Assembly: GCA_965204715.1 (NCBI GenBank)
Contig: OZ242009.1
Coordinates: 3,844,001 to 3,908,000 of the forward strand
Reading direction: 5' to 3'
Origin: CATOSP01 sp965204715
GTDB lineage: Bacteria; Chloroflexota; Dehalococcoidia; Lucifugimonadales; UBA3495
DNA: 64,000 nucleotides
Shown here: positions 8,783 to 18,485 of the stretch, piece after piece
How positions within the stretch are numbered: position 1 is the stretch's first letter
How the letters are laid out: every line of letters begins with the position of its first letter
Made by a program: the position numbers and the translations under genes
Notes under the pieces: model-generated
Told to the model about the DNA's origin: nothing
The model's input: only the letters and a program-made list of their open reading frames with translations
Database searches by the model: none

Positions 8783-11326
8783 TCAGCGGTTGATGAATAC
8801 CGACGCGCCGGTCAGCGTCAGGTCCAGTTCCGGGGGCGCATCCGCCCTGATTCTGACCGGGTATGTCAATACGCCCCGCTCTGTCCTGGGCTTCTCCGAT
8901 ACCGCGGTCACGATGCCGTTCAGGGGAGGGTCCGGCATCCGGTCGAGGACCACGGTGGCCTTTGCGCCGGGTTGGACCATTGAGACTTCAGCGCCGTCCA
9001 CCTGGGCCTCCACTTCCAGAACGGAGGCGTCAACCAGGCGGACGATGAGAGAGTCCCGGCTCACTGCGTCGTCCGATTCTGCGTTTACCAGGAACACCAC
9101 CCCGTCAAACGGGGCGGTGATGACGCCGCCCTCCAGGCCGCTGCGGGCGTCGGCTGCCGCCTGTTCCGCAACGGCGAGGTCCGCCCGGCGCCGCTCCATG
9201 TCCGGCGCCACCCGGCCGCGGGCGGCCTCCAGCCTCGTTTCCGCATCGGACAGCTCGGCCTCCGCCAGGCTTACCTCCCTGGCGGCGGCCGCAACGAGGA
9301 GCGGGTCTATGTTGGCCGTCATATCCTCCAGGTCCTCGACAGCCTTGTCCACGTTGGCCCTGGCCAGGGCGGCCTGGCTCTCCAGCAAGGCGCGGTCCAG
9401 CGGGTCTGCCCCGTCTCCCAGACCGGCCAGGGCGTCGCGGGCCTGGTCCAGGCTGACCAGGGCGCCGTCCACCTGCGAAACCCGCAGCGCCACCTCCCAG
9501 GGGTCTGCGCCCGCGTCCAGGGCGTCTCCGGCCGCGCCGCCGGCAGCTCTGAGCCTGCCGGCCTGTCCCAGGGCCCCGTCCGCCAGCCCCCTGACCGCCT
9601 CATCCGCGGACGCCACGCCGGCCAGGCCGGCAAGCTTTCCCGAGTCCTGGGACTGGTCTGAAATCAACTCCAGGGACCTGTCCGCTGTTGCCAGGGCCGC
9701 CTGAGCAGCGGCCACGTCCGCTTCCAGCTTGGCCCGGAGCAGCGCGTCCGGCCCCCGCTCCAGATCATCCAGCCTTCGACCGGCCTCGGCTGCCGTCGCC
9801 CGGGCCAGCGCCGCCGCGGCCTCCAGTCTCGCCTTCTCCGCCGGGTCCGGCCCATCTTCCAGCCGCTCTACGACCCTGGAAACTTTGACCAATCCGGTTT
9901 CCGCCACGGCGACGGCGGTGCTCAACTGGCGGGCCTCGATAGTCCCCTGTCCCCGCTGGAGCGTGTCCACGTCCTTTACGGCGATTTCCAGGCTGGCGCG
10001 GGCCAGCTCCACCGCTGACTCCAATTCGGACCTGAGCAGAGAGTCCGGGCCCTTCTCCACATCTTCAAGGCGCTCTTTGGCGGTGTTGAAATTGGCCAGC
10101 TTCTGGGCCGCCGCGGCCCTCAGCACGCGCAGGTCTTCAAGGTATTCCTCATCGAAGGGCAGTTCCCGTCCGCCGGAGTACAGAAACCGGCTGACCGCGT
10201 CATTCGCGCCGTCCAGTTCGTTCTTGGCCACGCTGTGGGCCAACCGGGCCGCGGCCAGGACCTCATCGTAGTCCAGGCCGAAATTGGCCAGGCGGTCCCC
10301 GGCCCTGTCCAGGCCGGCGTCCGCTTTCGCCCTGGCCGCCAGCGCCGCAGCCAGTCTTTGCGCGTGCCGGGGGTCGAAGTCCGCCAATGCCGTCTTTGCG
10401 CGCTCAAGGGCCAACTCCGCATTGCTCCGGTCATCCCTGGCCTGGGCAAGCCTCCGGGAATGGTCGATCAGGAAGTCGGCCAGGGCGTCCTCCGCCGCTT
10501 CCAGCGCCAGGTCAGCCGCCGCCGCCGCCTGGCTGACGCCGGCCAGGTCCCTGTCGTAGTGCAGCTCAAAATCACCGAGGATGTCCCGTGCCTGGTCCGC
10601 CGCCAGCTCCGCCTGGGCCCGGGTCTGCATCGCCCTTGCCAGGCGGCCGGCGTGGCCCAGGTCCAGGCCGGCCAGGACGTCCCAGGCCTGTTCCAGCGTG
10701 ACCCTGGCGGACGCCAGGGCCTGGACCGCCCGGGAGACCCGTCCGGCGTGGTCCCGCTCCAGGTCGGCCAGGTCATCGTCCGCAGCTTTCAGGGCGAGAC
10801 GGGCGCGGGCCACGGCGGTCCCGGCGGCGGCAACGGCAACGTCTTCGGGGTTCACCAGCTTGTCCAGGCTCTCACGCGCGTTGTCCAGGGCGACCCTGGC
10901 CCGGGCCGCATCTGCCCCGGCACGGGCCACTTCCGCGGGACTCCCGTCATCCAGGGTATCCAGGGCCTCCCTGGCCCGGGTGACGTTCACGTCCGCAAGG
11001 GCGGCCTCCGCTTTCAGCCTGGCCAGGGTTGCGGCGTCCAGCCTGGCCAGCGCTTCCCCCTTCCGGACCCTCTGCCCCCTCTGCGCCAGCACCTCGCCAA
11101 CCGTGCCGCCCGTCTCGAACTTCAGGTCCGCGGCCACGGGAAACACGATTCTTCCGGTTGCCTCAACCTGGGCCGGCTGAGCGCTGACCGGCGGCGCGGC
11201 CGTTGCAGGCTTTCCGGGCGCGGTTTCCGGGCCGCGCACCGCTCCCAGGATGGCCCAGACCGCCGCCGCAACGGCCAGGGCCGCAGCCGGATACAGCAGC
11301 AGGGCCAGTGGTCTGCGAGCCTTCAT
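8783..11326 (-). CDS. HlyD/MacA-type membrane fusion protein with very long coiled coil
   Basis: 847 aa, about twice the usual length of RND adaptor subunits. The order is: N-terminal membrane helix (residues 6-27), first half of a lipoyl domain (GGTVGEVLAQRGQRVRKGEALARLD), then about 640 residues of almost uninterrupted Ala/Leu/Asp/Arg-rich heptads with repeated units such as ARLEAAAALARATAAEAGRRL and DALLRAKLEADVAAAQ. The second lipoyl half (ITAPFDGVVFLVNAE) and a beta-barrel domain ending in GASVFINR follow. The coiled coil would form a far longer hairpin than AcrA or MacA. It is downstream of and co-directional with the RND permease, so the two form an efflux pair. ATG at 11326 is chosen because aggggaac precedes it; upstream ATGs at 11347 and 11368 are alternatives. 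Confidence 0.88.
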   Translation of the reverse strand: MKARRPLALLLYPAAALAVAAAVWAILGAVRGPETAPGKPATAAPPVSAQPAQVEATGRIVFPVAADLKFETGGTVGEVLAQRGQRVRKGEALARLDAATLARLKAEAALADVNVTRAREALDTLDDGSPAEVARAGADAARARVALDNARESLDKLVNPEDVAVAAAGTAVARARLALKAADDDLADLERDHAGRVSRAVQALASARVTLEQAWDVLAGLDLGHAGRLARAMQTRAQAELAADQARDILGDFELHYDRDLAGVSQAAAAADLALEAAEDALADFLIDHSRRLAQARDDRSNAELALERAKTALADFDPRHAQRLAAALAARAKADAGLDRAGDRLANFGLDYDEVLAAARLAHSVAKNELDGANDAVSRFLYSGGRELPFDEEYLEDLRVLRAAAAQKLANFNTAKERLEDVEKGPDSLLRSELESAVELARASLEIAVKDVDTLQRGQGTIEARQLSTAVAVAETGLVKVSRVVERLEDGPDPAEKARLEAAAALARATAAEAGRRLDDLERGPDALLRAKLEADVAAAQAALATADRSLELISDQSQDSGKLAGLAGVASADEAVRGLADGALGQAGRLRAAGGAAGDALDAGADPWEVALRVSQVDGALVSLDQARDALAGLGDGADPLDRALLESQAALARANVDKAVEDLEDMTANIDPLLVAAAAREVSLAEAELSDAETRLEAARGRVAPDMERRRADLAVAEQAAADARSGLEGGVITAPFDGVVFLVNAESDDAVSRDSLIVRLVDASVLEVEAQVDGAEVSMVQPGAKATVVLDRMPDPPLNGIVTAVSEKPRTERGVLTYPVRIRADAPPELDLTLTGASVFINR

Positions 11327-11495
11327 TGTTCCCCTAAACGCCGTCATGTAGGTCCACTCCCAGGGCAATGGTTTCGCTGCCGGTGGCTGGGCTGGTCAAG
11401 TCCGGCCTCCGGGGTTGACGATACGGGCTCGTTGCTCCGGTTATCCCCATGGAGGAATACCGGGAACACACCCGAAATCCTCGCCGGGTGCGCTG

Positions 11496-14400
11496 TTATT
11501 CACCGTTTCCCGTTGCCGCGGCTGTTCTGCCGGAACGGCCCCAAGGCAGCATTCGCCGGATGGCCTCCAACAAGGACGGTATGCTCTGATGTACTATCAT
11601 GTAGATGACGGGGACCACGATCAGCGTAAGGAACGTGGAGCTTACCAGCCCGCCGATGACCACCGTGGCCAGTTCCGCCCCGATGATCCCGCCGGTCTCT
11701 CCGGCAAAGGTCGCCAGGGGCAGCAGCGCGAATGTGGTGGTGAAGGCGGTCATCAAGATCGGTCTCAGCCGGACCCTGCTTCCTTCAATGAGCGCTTCGT
11801 AGACTCCCAACCCGCGTTCCCGCAACTGCTCGACGAACACTATAAGGACGATGGCGTTGGTGACCACCACGCCGGTCAGCAGCAGGATTCCCATCAGTGC
11901 CGAAAGACTCAGCGTCCGGCCTGTTATGGCCAGGGCCGCCATCGCTCCTACCAGGGCCAGGGGGAGGCTCATTACTATGACGAAGGGGCTTCTCAGGGAG
12001 CCAAGGCTGGCGACCATCACCAGGTAGACCAGGGCTATTCCGATGGCCATGGCCGTGAACACGTCCTGGAATCCCTCGGCGATCTGGGTGAATATGCCCC
12101 CGGTCCTGACATTGACGCCGGGAGGGGGTTCCAGGGAATCGATCCTCTGCTGAAGGTCTGCGCCCACGGCCTGGGTGTCTTCGACGGTGATGTCCGCCGT
12201 AATGCTTGCAGAACGCTCTCCATCGAAATGGGAGATGCTAACCGGGCTTTTCCCGATGGAGATGTCGCTGATTGCCCCCAGGTTGACCGGTCCCGTCAGT
12301 CCCTCGATGCGCAGTGACTTGAGCTTCTCGATGTCGTCGACTTCATCCGGGTGGCCGCGCACCACTACGTCTATCGCATCCCCTTCCAGGTCAACCTGAG
12401 TTACTGTCTGGCCCACGATGTAGCGATTGACCTGTTGGGCCCCTGAACTGGCAGTAATGCCGTACTGGGCGGCACTTAGCGGGTCGATACGGATAACTGC
12501 CTCGTCCCTGGCCTCGGATATGTCACTGGTGAGGTTGACTATGCCCTCCATGCCGCTAATCTCCGCCTCCAGCCGTTTCGCGTAGGCCGAGATGTCGGAG
12601 TAGTTGCTGCCGGTAACCGTCACTTCCAATGCATCCGTGGGCGGGCCTTCCTCCACCGCAGCCACCGTGATTTCCGCCTCTCCCACGACGGGGATTGCGT
12701 CCCGGACCAGGCCCTCCACATTCGGGGGAACATGTTCCTCCAGAGTGACAATGATTCCGGCGATATTTGCGCCGCCGGTCTCGCTCTGCCCTCCGAAGTC
12801 ATCCGACGTGGCGAAGAGCGTGGCCTGGTAGTCCTCGACAATCTTTCTGGTCTGGAAGTCTGCCAGGACAGCCTCCACCTGCCTCACTGCCTCGAAAGTA
12901 TCCCCGGCCGAGGACTCTGTGGGTAGTTCTATGTCGACGAGCAGGTACTCCGGAGCGTCCGACGGGAAGAAGGTAATCGGGATGACCGTAAGGAGACCCA
13001 GGCTGGCCCCGGTAACGGCGGCGGCTATCAGGATGGTGACGAACTTGCGGCCCAAGGCCCAGCGCAGGAGCGGCATGTATACCCGCACTATCAATGGGTC
13101 TCGGTCTGGCGCAGCCATACCTCCTGGAACAGGATCCGCATCTCCTGTGGGAAAGTCGCCGCGCCGCAGAATGATCATGCCGAGTACCGGCACTGCCGTC
13201 AGCGCCACCAGGGTCGATGCCAGCAGGGCGAAACTGACGGTCATGGCGAAGGGCGTGAAGAAAGAACCCACCAACCCCTGGATGAACCCCAAGGGAACGA
13301 ACACGACCACCGTGGTCAGCGTGGACGACACGATGGCGGCCCCCACCTCCCTGGTAGCCTCGATAGCCGCGGTCCGCCGGTCCTGTCCCGCCTGGATATG
13401 CCTGTAGATGTTCTCCAGGACTACGATGCTGTCGTCCACAACCCGCCCGACGGAGATGGCCAGTCCCGACAGGCTCATAAAGTTGAGGCTCAACCCTGCC
13501 AAAGCCATGATGATGACCGCGGCCAGAATGCTCAGGGGTATGGAAAGCCCGATAATCAGCGTGGGCCGCAGGGTAATCGACAGCCCCCTGAGTAGGGTGG
13601 GCCGGAGATTTATCAAGAAAATGAACACCATGCTGACGGCGAAGAGGAGCCCCCACATCCCTTCATTCAACAGTGCGCCAAGAGCCTCCTCCACGACCGG
13701 CCCGTCGTTGGTTATCACAACCACTTCCACGTCGCCGGGCAGACCGGGAATCTCCGTAATCGCGTCCAGCACCCCGGATGTTACGTCCACCGTGTTGGCG
13801 TCGGGATCCTTTACAACTGAGATGGATAGGCTGGGTTTGCCGTTAGTGCGGGATATGGTGGTTGCCTTGGCCGTGCCGATCTCCACGTCCGCGACGTGGG
13901 AAAGCAGCACCGGGCGCTGCCCCTGCCGCCCCCCGGGGACCTGCTCAAAGCCCACTACCAGACCCCTTAGCTCTTGCAGGCTCCCTATTTCGTGGGAAGT
14001 GCGGACGGCGAAAACCCTGGACCCGCTGTCGATGTTTCCTGCCGGGAAATTGGCGCTGTTGTCCCGGATTGCGCCGGCCACCTGGTTCATCGATATTCCC
14101 AGTTCTTCCAGCCGGTCCGAGTCCACAGACACATGCACCTGCTCTACGGACTCTCCCAGGACCGTGGCGCTGAACACCCCGTCAACCTGGTCGATGCGCG
14201 GAGTGATCAGGTCGTCCACAACACGTTGCAAGGAGGGGATGTCGCGGTCGCCAAGGACACTCAGTTGCATCACGGGAAACACGTCAGAGGATATTCGGGT
14301 GACCAAAGGGTCATCTACGCCGGACGGGAACGTTATGCCGTGGAGATTGCTCTCGACGGTGTGTTCCAGGTCCTCCATGTCCTCGCCAAACTCGAAGGTC

Positions 14401-14681
14401 GCGGTGACCGTAGAACGGTTCTCCGTGGAGACCGACCGCAACTCTTGCAGCCCTTCCATCCCGATGATGGCGTCTTCTATGGGCCCGGTAACGTCCCGGG
14501 CCACCGCGTCGGGGTTGGCCGAAGGGTAGAAGGTTATGACGATGATATTGGGGAATTCGATCTCCGGGAACAGTTCCCGCTGCAAGCCCTGGTAACTGAC
14601 CACGCCCCCGATCATAACCAGGACAATGACCATCACCGTGACCGCAGGACGGCGCAGGGCAAGGCCAGTCAAGAAGCTCAA
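11496..14681 (-). CDS. RND-family efflux permease (AcrB/SwrC-like)
   Basis: 1061 aa, the normal length for a proton-driven RND exporter. It has an N-terminal helix (residues 10-30), a first large extracytoplasmic loop, helices TM2-6, a second loop and TM8-12. The proton-relay pair in TM4 is visible in GRVVDDSIVVLENI near residue 415. The position of the TM10 lysine of AcrB reads TGVVVTNAIVLIVF, without lysine, as I recall for SwrC-like monoderm members. The start is a TTG, supported by a near-perfect Shine-Dalgarno aaggaggt six to seven bases upstream. The adaptor gene follows 169 bases downstream. No TolC-like outer membrane channel is nearby, as expected for a cell without a classical outer membrane. 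The exported substrate is unknown. Confidence 0.93.
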   Translation of the reverse strand: MSFLTGLALRRPAVTVMVIVLVMIGGVVSYQGLQRELFPEIEFPNIIVITFYPSANPDAVARDVTGPIEDAIIGMEGLQELRSVSTENRSTVTATFEFGEDMEDLEHTVESNLHGITFPSGVDDPLVTRISSDVFPVMQLSVLGDRDIPSLQRVVDDLITPRIDQVDGVFSATVLGESVEQVHVSVDSDRLEELGISMNQVAGAIRDNSANFPAGNIDSGSRVFAVRTSHEIGSLQELRGLVVGFEQVPGGRQGQRPVLLSHVADVEIGTAKATTISRTNGKPSLSISVVKDPDANTVDVTSGVLDAITEIPGLPGDVEVVVITNDGPVVEEALGALLNEGMWGLLFAVSMVFIFLINLRPTLLRGLSITLRPTLIIGLSIPLSILAAVIIMALAGLSLNFMSLSGLAISVGRVVDDSIVVLENIYRHIQAGQDRRTAAIEATREVGAAIVSSTLTTVVVFVPLGFIQGLVGSFFTPFAMTVSFALLASTLVALTAVPVLGMIILRRGDFPTGDADPVPGGMAAPDRDPLIVRVYMPLLRWALGRKFVTILIAAAVTGASLGLLTVIPITFFPSDAPEYLLVDIELPTESSAGDTFEAVRQVEAVLADFQTRKIVEDYQATLFATSDDFGGQSETGGANIAGIIVTLEEHVPPNVEGLVRDAIPVVGEAEITVAAVEEGPPTDALEVTVTGSNYSDISAYAKRLEAEISGMEGIVNLTSDISEARDEAVIRIDPLSAAQYGITASSGAQQVNRYIVGQTVTQVDLEGDAIDVVVRGHPDEVDDIEKLKSLRIEGLTGPVNLGAISDISIGKSPVSISHFDGERSASITADITVEDTQAVGADLQQRIDSLEPPPGVNVRTGGIFTQIAEGFQDVFTAMAIGIALVYLVMVASLGSLRSPFVIVMSLPLALVGAMAALAITGRTLSLSALMGILLLTGVVVTNAIVLIVFVEQLRERGLGVYEALIEGSRVRLRPILMTAFTTTFALLPLATFAGETGGIIGAELATVVIGGLVSSTFLTLIVVPVIYMIVHQSIPSLLEAIRRMLPWGRSGRTAAATGNGE

Positions 14682-14877
14682 AGACTAACCTCCTTGGGGC
14701 AAGAGGACTGTGGGCTGGTCCACGGCAGGCACATTCCAGAGCATGGGGCCGTTAGCTAAGAATACGCACATCAGTGGTGTTCGGATTGCGGAGAGGTTAT
14801 GACGCTTTAAGGTTAATGATATGAGGATATGGAACGCATCGAGTGCATGTCAATGGCCTTCGCCTGTACAGTGGGCG

Positions 14878-16185
14878 TTAGGCGCAGGCCGCTGATATGG
14901 CGTAGTCGAGGATGTCCGCCGCCAGGTCCATCTGCTCTCTGGTAGTGGTGAAGGGAGGAACGAAGCGCAGGACGGAGCCGTTTCGGCGCACGCTGAGAAT
15001 CAGCCCGCTCTCCAGGCAGAGACGGCCAATCTCCCGGCCCTGCTCGAAGGCGGGTTCCCGTGTCCCTCTGTCGGTTACGAACTCTATCCCCTGGAGCAGC
15101 CCGCGCCCGCGGATGTCCCCGATAAGCTCGTGACGGTCGGCAAGGGAGCGGAGATGCCCGGCCCAATACTCGCCGATGCTGGCCGCCACATCCACCAGAC
15201 CTTCCTCCAGGATGATGTCCAGGCTGGCGATGGCGGCGTTGCACGTCACGGGGTCATTGGAGTGGGAATGGGCCACCACCATACCCGTCCCGGCCACACG
15301 CTCCTCGATCTCCGGGGTTGTGACGGTCGCGCTGACAGCTATCCCCCCTCCGAAATGCTTGGAGACGGTCAGGATGTCCGGGACGACACCTTCCTGCTCT
15401 CCGCCCCACATTGCGCCCAGCTTGGCCAGCCCGGTCTGGGCTTCGTCCAGAATCAGCAGCATCCCCCGCCGGTGGCAGCGTTCTTGCAGTTCCCGGAGCC
15501 AGCCAGGGGGCAGGTCTATGACGCCGCCGGCGCTGAACAGGGGTTCGGTGATGACCGCGGCCATCCTGCCGTCGGACTGGGCGTCCAGCAGGTCAAAACT
15601 GGTGTCGAGGCATGTGTAGTCACAGGCGCACCTGTCCCGGCAGAAGGCGCAGCGGTAACGGTAGGGGGCCAGTATGGGGTAGTTGCCCGGAGCGTAGGGG
15701 CCGTAACCCTGCCGCCACCCGGAGAAGGTCAAGGCGCGGGCGGCTTCACTCTGGCCGTGGAAGCTGACCACCGGGCTGGCGACCTCATAGCCCCTGGTGT
15801 AGCGTTTGGCGATGGTTATGGCCGCCTCATTGGAGTCGCTGCCGGAGGTCAGGAACATGCTCTTGGTCAGACCGGGCGGGGTTATCTCGGCCAGGCGGCT
15901 GGCCAGGATGATCTCCCGGTCGTTGAACAGGCTCATGTGGCTGTGGAGCAGCGTTTCGCAGCTTTCCCGGAGGGCCTGGACTATCCTGGGATGGTTGTGG
16001 CCCAGGGCGGCGCACATCTGCCCCGAGTTGAAGTCCAGGTACTCCTTGCCGTTAACGTCCCGCACCACTGAGCCCCGTCCCCAGACCAGTATCGGCCCTG
16101 CGACGGCGCTCCGGTCCATGCGGCTGCGGAAGCTGAATTGCTCGGCGAGGGAGAGGAGAGACTCCTCCGTGAATTGTTCGACCAA
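14878..16185 (-). CDS. Class III PLP-dependent aminotransferase with cysteine-rich insert
   Basis: 435 aa fold-type I enzyme of the class III aminotransferase family, near 2,2-dialkylglycine decarboxylase and acetylornithine/GABA aminotransferases. The PLP-binding lysine is in TVSKHFGGG near residue 276, with ILDEAQTG near 245 and the phosphate-binding SGSDSNEAA near 115. A short segment near residues 177-192 (YRCAFCRDRCACDYTC) holds six cysteines within about 14 residues. It sits where related enzymes have a loop with CYRCPF-like sequences, so it may be a metal or disulfide loop. The start is TTG with agagga upstream. It lies 18 bases after the monooxygenase gene, so the two are very probably cotranscribed. 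Confidence 0.88.
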   Translation of the reverse strand: MVEQFTEESLLSLAEQFSFRSRMDRSAVAGPILVWGRGSVVRDVNGKEYLDFNSGQMCAALGHNHPRIVQALRESCETLLHSHMSLFNDREIILASRLAEITPPGLTKSMFLTSGSDSNEAAITIAKRYTRGYEVASPVVSFHGQSEAARALTFSGWRQGYGPYAPGNYPILAPYRYRCAFCRDRCACDYTCLDTSFDLLDAQSDGRMAAVITEPLFSAGGVIDLPPGWLRELQERCHRRGMLLILDEAQTGLAKLGAMWGGEQEGVVPDILTVSKHFGGGIAVSATVTTPEIEERVAGTGMVVAHSHSNDPVTCNAAIASLDIILEEGLVDVAASIGEYWAGHLRSLADRHELIGDIRGRGLLQGIEFVTDRGTREPAFEQGREIGRLCLESGLILSVRRNGSVLRFVPPFTTTREQMDLAADILDYAISAACA

Positions 16186-16203
16186 GTGCTGGTTCCTCTC
16201 GCC

Positions 16204-17376
16204 CTAACCCTGGTTTACGAACTCCGGCATGACTTCCCTGCCGAAGATATCCAACTGCTCGACGATCACGTCCGTGGGCGTGCCAATGACCGATCCGACG
16301 TTGATGGACTCCAGCCCCGGGTAGCGTTCCTGCACGTCCCGGATCTGCTTCGCAATCAAATCGGGCGGTCCAACCAGCCATGACCCCGCCTCCACTGCCT
16401 GCTCCAGGGTGGGCAGCCCGGCGAATGGGGCCTTGGCCGGGTCTCCCAGGTCGGCAATCTGCTGGCTGGTGAGGCCGCGGACGAAGCCCAGGGGTGCGAA
16501 CATCTTCATGTTCTCTTCAAAATAGTCCCGTGCTTCCTCGATGGCCCGCTCCGGCGTCTCGGCGATGTGGATGGTGTATCCGATGGCCAAGTCTGTACCC
16601 AGTTCGGTCTCACGTCCGGAGGCGGCCAGGGTATCGCGCCATTGTTCCATGACCCGGTCGGTAGTGCCTCCGGCGGCTGCGCCACCGCCGATGATGCCCT
16701 TCATGCCGTGCTTGACCATGAAGTCCATCGCCCGCTGGCTGGCACTGACGATGGGCTGCCAGCACTCCACCGGCAGCGTGCGGGGCCGGGGCACCAGCGT
16801 AATCTCTTTCAGGTCATATCCCCGGTAGGGAACGTCGGGAGGGATGTTGTAGTGCTCGCCGTGGTGGGAGAAGGAGCGCTGGTTGAACGACTTCATCAGC
16901 AGCTCGGTCTGCTCCTCGAAAAGCTCCCGGTTCGCCTCGTTGTCGATGATGGTACTGGGGTTGCCGAAGGTCTCTACCTCCCGGGAGTGGTAGCCGCGCC
17001 CGATGCCGAAGACCACCCGGCCCTTGGTCATGTGGTCTGCCATTGCGAAGTCCTCGGCCAGCCGCAGCGGGTGCCACATGGGGCTGATGTTGAATCCGCA
17101 GCCGAACTTCAGGTTCTTGGTCAGGTGGGCCAGGTGGACGAAGAGCAGCAGCAGGTTGGGAATGCACTCGTACCCCTCCCGCTGGAAGTGGTGCTCCGCC
17201 GCCCAGAAGGTGTCGTAGCCCAACTCCTCCATCTTGAGGACTATAGCTTCCGTCTTGTCGAAGACGCTGGCCAGGTGCTCGTCCGGCAGCCAGCGGTCGT
17301 TTACCGGCGTACCCGTCCAGCCGATATTGTCCAGGTCGACATGCCCGGCGAACAGGCTCCCGAATTTGGTTATCAT
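16204..17376 (-). CDS. LLM class flavin-dependent oxidoreductase (2)
   Basis: 390 aa luciferase-like TIM-barrel enzyme. The family blocks are present: FWAAEHHFQREGYE near residue 57, NPLLLF-type NLLLLFVHLAHLTKNLKFG near 75-90, and GRVVFGIGRGYHSREVETFG near 118-137. A C-terminal WLVGPPDLIAKQIRDVQERYPG closes the barrel. The start is fixed by aaggag eight bases before ATG, and a strong promoter lies about 110 bases upstream. It is first in a two-gene operon with the class III aminotransferase, which suggests oxidation followed by transamination of one substrate, perhaps an amine or keto acid. The substrate is not identifiable. Confidence 0.9.
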   Translation of the reverse strand: MITKFGSLFAGHVDLDNIGWTGTPVNDRWLPDEHLASVFDKTEAIVLKMEELGYDTFWAAEHHFQREGYECIPNLLLLFVHLAHLTKNLKFGCGFNISPMWHPLRLAEDFAMADHMTKGRVVFGIGRGYHSREVETFGNPSTIIDNEANRELFEEQTELLMKSFNQRSFSHHGEHYNIPPDVPYRGYDLKEITLVPRPRTLPVECWQPIVSASQRAMDFMVKHGMKGIIGGGAAAGGTTDRVMEQWRDTLAASGRETELGTDLAIGYTIHIAETPERAIEEARDYFEENMKMFAPLGFVRGLTSQQIADLGDPAKAPFAGLPTLEQAVEAGSWLVGPPDLIAKQIRDVQERYPGLESINVGSVIGTPTDVIVEQLDIFGREVMPEFVNQG

Positions 17377-17490
17377 AAGACCGACTCCTTACCCTGAGAA
17401 CACCGCCCCAAACCGGCACGCCGGCCAACCCGCGGTGATGGGCCAGGTCCCCAAGTATACTCCAAAGATGGACTTGCGCTATCTCAGACC

Positions 17491-17518
17491 ATTTTAGACC
17501 GGCAGGGAATACTGTCAA
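17491..17518 (-). promoter_or_regulatory. Sigma-70 promoter for the monooxygenase-aminotransferase operon
   Basis: Minus-strand TTGACA (17518-17513), 16-base spacer, TAAAAT (17496-17491, 5 of 6). This places transcription start near 17484, about 108 bases before the ATG at 17376. Confidence 0.6.
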
Positions 17519-17668
17519 CCCAAGCATCACAGCACTTGCCGTCCAGTCAGGGGTGCCGTGTGTTCCCAGATTCGCTCGGCCCTCTGGTAGAATACATAAC
17601 ATGAGGACGCGAGAAATCAGGACAGAAATGGCTGGCGTTCATCTCAGGCGCGCGCCGGTAAACACAAT

Positions 17669-18463
17669 ATGATGCGGAAAGGGACCATACTGATAGTCGA
17701 CGACGAATTCGATTCCGCTACCGTTATGGCTGTGCGCCGCGGCCTGGACGAGGAGGGATGGGACCCGGTGATAGTGCGCCCCGATGCCTACTCCGGGTAT
17801 GCCAACTGGGACGGGGCCGACGAGTTTGAGGCTGCCGCAATTTACGCCATAGAAGAGCGTCAACCCGATGGAGTGCTTCTGGACGTGCGCTTCGGGGACC
17901 AGGCCGAGGAACGGTTCAAAGGCCTGGATATTCTTCAGCGCATCGTAGAGCGGTTTCCCGGATTACCGGTCCTGATGTTCACCCAGTACGCCCAGGGACC
18001 GGACCGGGACACTGCCGTCCGCGGCGCATTGGCCCGGGAGGCCCCGGTGGACTTTATCGACAAGCTGGCCAGCCCCGGAGAAGTTGTTCTTAGATTGCGG
18101 AGGCTCATAGGCACGTCGCCCAGCGCTATCCCCATCGGCAGCCGCATTGTAGTTAACAAGGACTCCCGGCTGGTTTACGCTGATAGGGAAGGCCGACTGG
18201 CTCCAGTATATGAGATACAAGGCATGAAGTTTGAGATCTTCAGGGAACTGGCGGAGGCCTGGTACCACAGCCCCGGAGAGTTGGTCACGTTTGGAAGGCT
18301 GGAGCGATACTCAGATGGAGAGGACCCCAGGGCTTCCCTGCGCGTGAGGATCAGGGAAATCAAGGTCGCTCTGGGCAAGGCCCTGGGCGTCCGTTTCTCC
18401 GCCGGTGAGCTTATCATCAATGCCCGGGACCAGGGGTACAGGCTCCTGCCTCCCTCGCTATGA
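17669..18463 (+). CDS. Response regulator with winged-helix output domain
   Basis: 264 aa. The N-terminal receiver domain opens with ILIVDDEFDS. The phosphoacceptor is Asp72 in GVLLDVRFGD, with the switch Thr in VLMFTQYAQ and the conserved Lys in FIDKLASPGE. The stretch between the first acidic pocket and Asp72 is about 20 residues longer than usual. The C-terminal 90 residues (PVYEIQGMKFEIFRELAEAW ... DQGYRLLPPSL) look like a divergent OmpR-type winged helix, ending in the family GYRL motif. Its stop overlaps the kinase reading frame region, and the kinase gene starts 22 bases later, so the pair forms a two-component system. Confidence 0.85.
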   Translation: MMRKGTILIVDDEFDSATVMAVRRGLDEEGWDPVIVRPDAYSGYANWDGADEFEAAAIYAIEERQPDGVLLDVRFGDQAEERFKGLDILQRIVERFPGLPVLMFTQYAQGPDRDTAVRGALAREAPVDFIDKLASPGEVVLRLRRLIGTSPSAIPIGSRIVVNKDSRLVYADREGRLAPVYEIQGMKFEIFRELAEAWYHSPGELVTFGRLERYSDGEDPRASLRVRIREIKVALGKALGVRFSAGELIINARDQGYRLLPPSL

Positions 18464-18485
18464 GCCCCATATTGGCGGGCCGCGG

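Noticed and set aside
10235..11608. 457-aa rightward ORF
   Set aside because: Antisense of the coiled-coil adaptor; a by-product of high GC and repeated codons.
13408..14529. 373-aa rightward ORF
   Set aside because: Antisense of the RND permease, rich in Ser/Arg/Thr.
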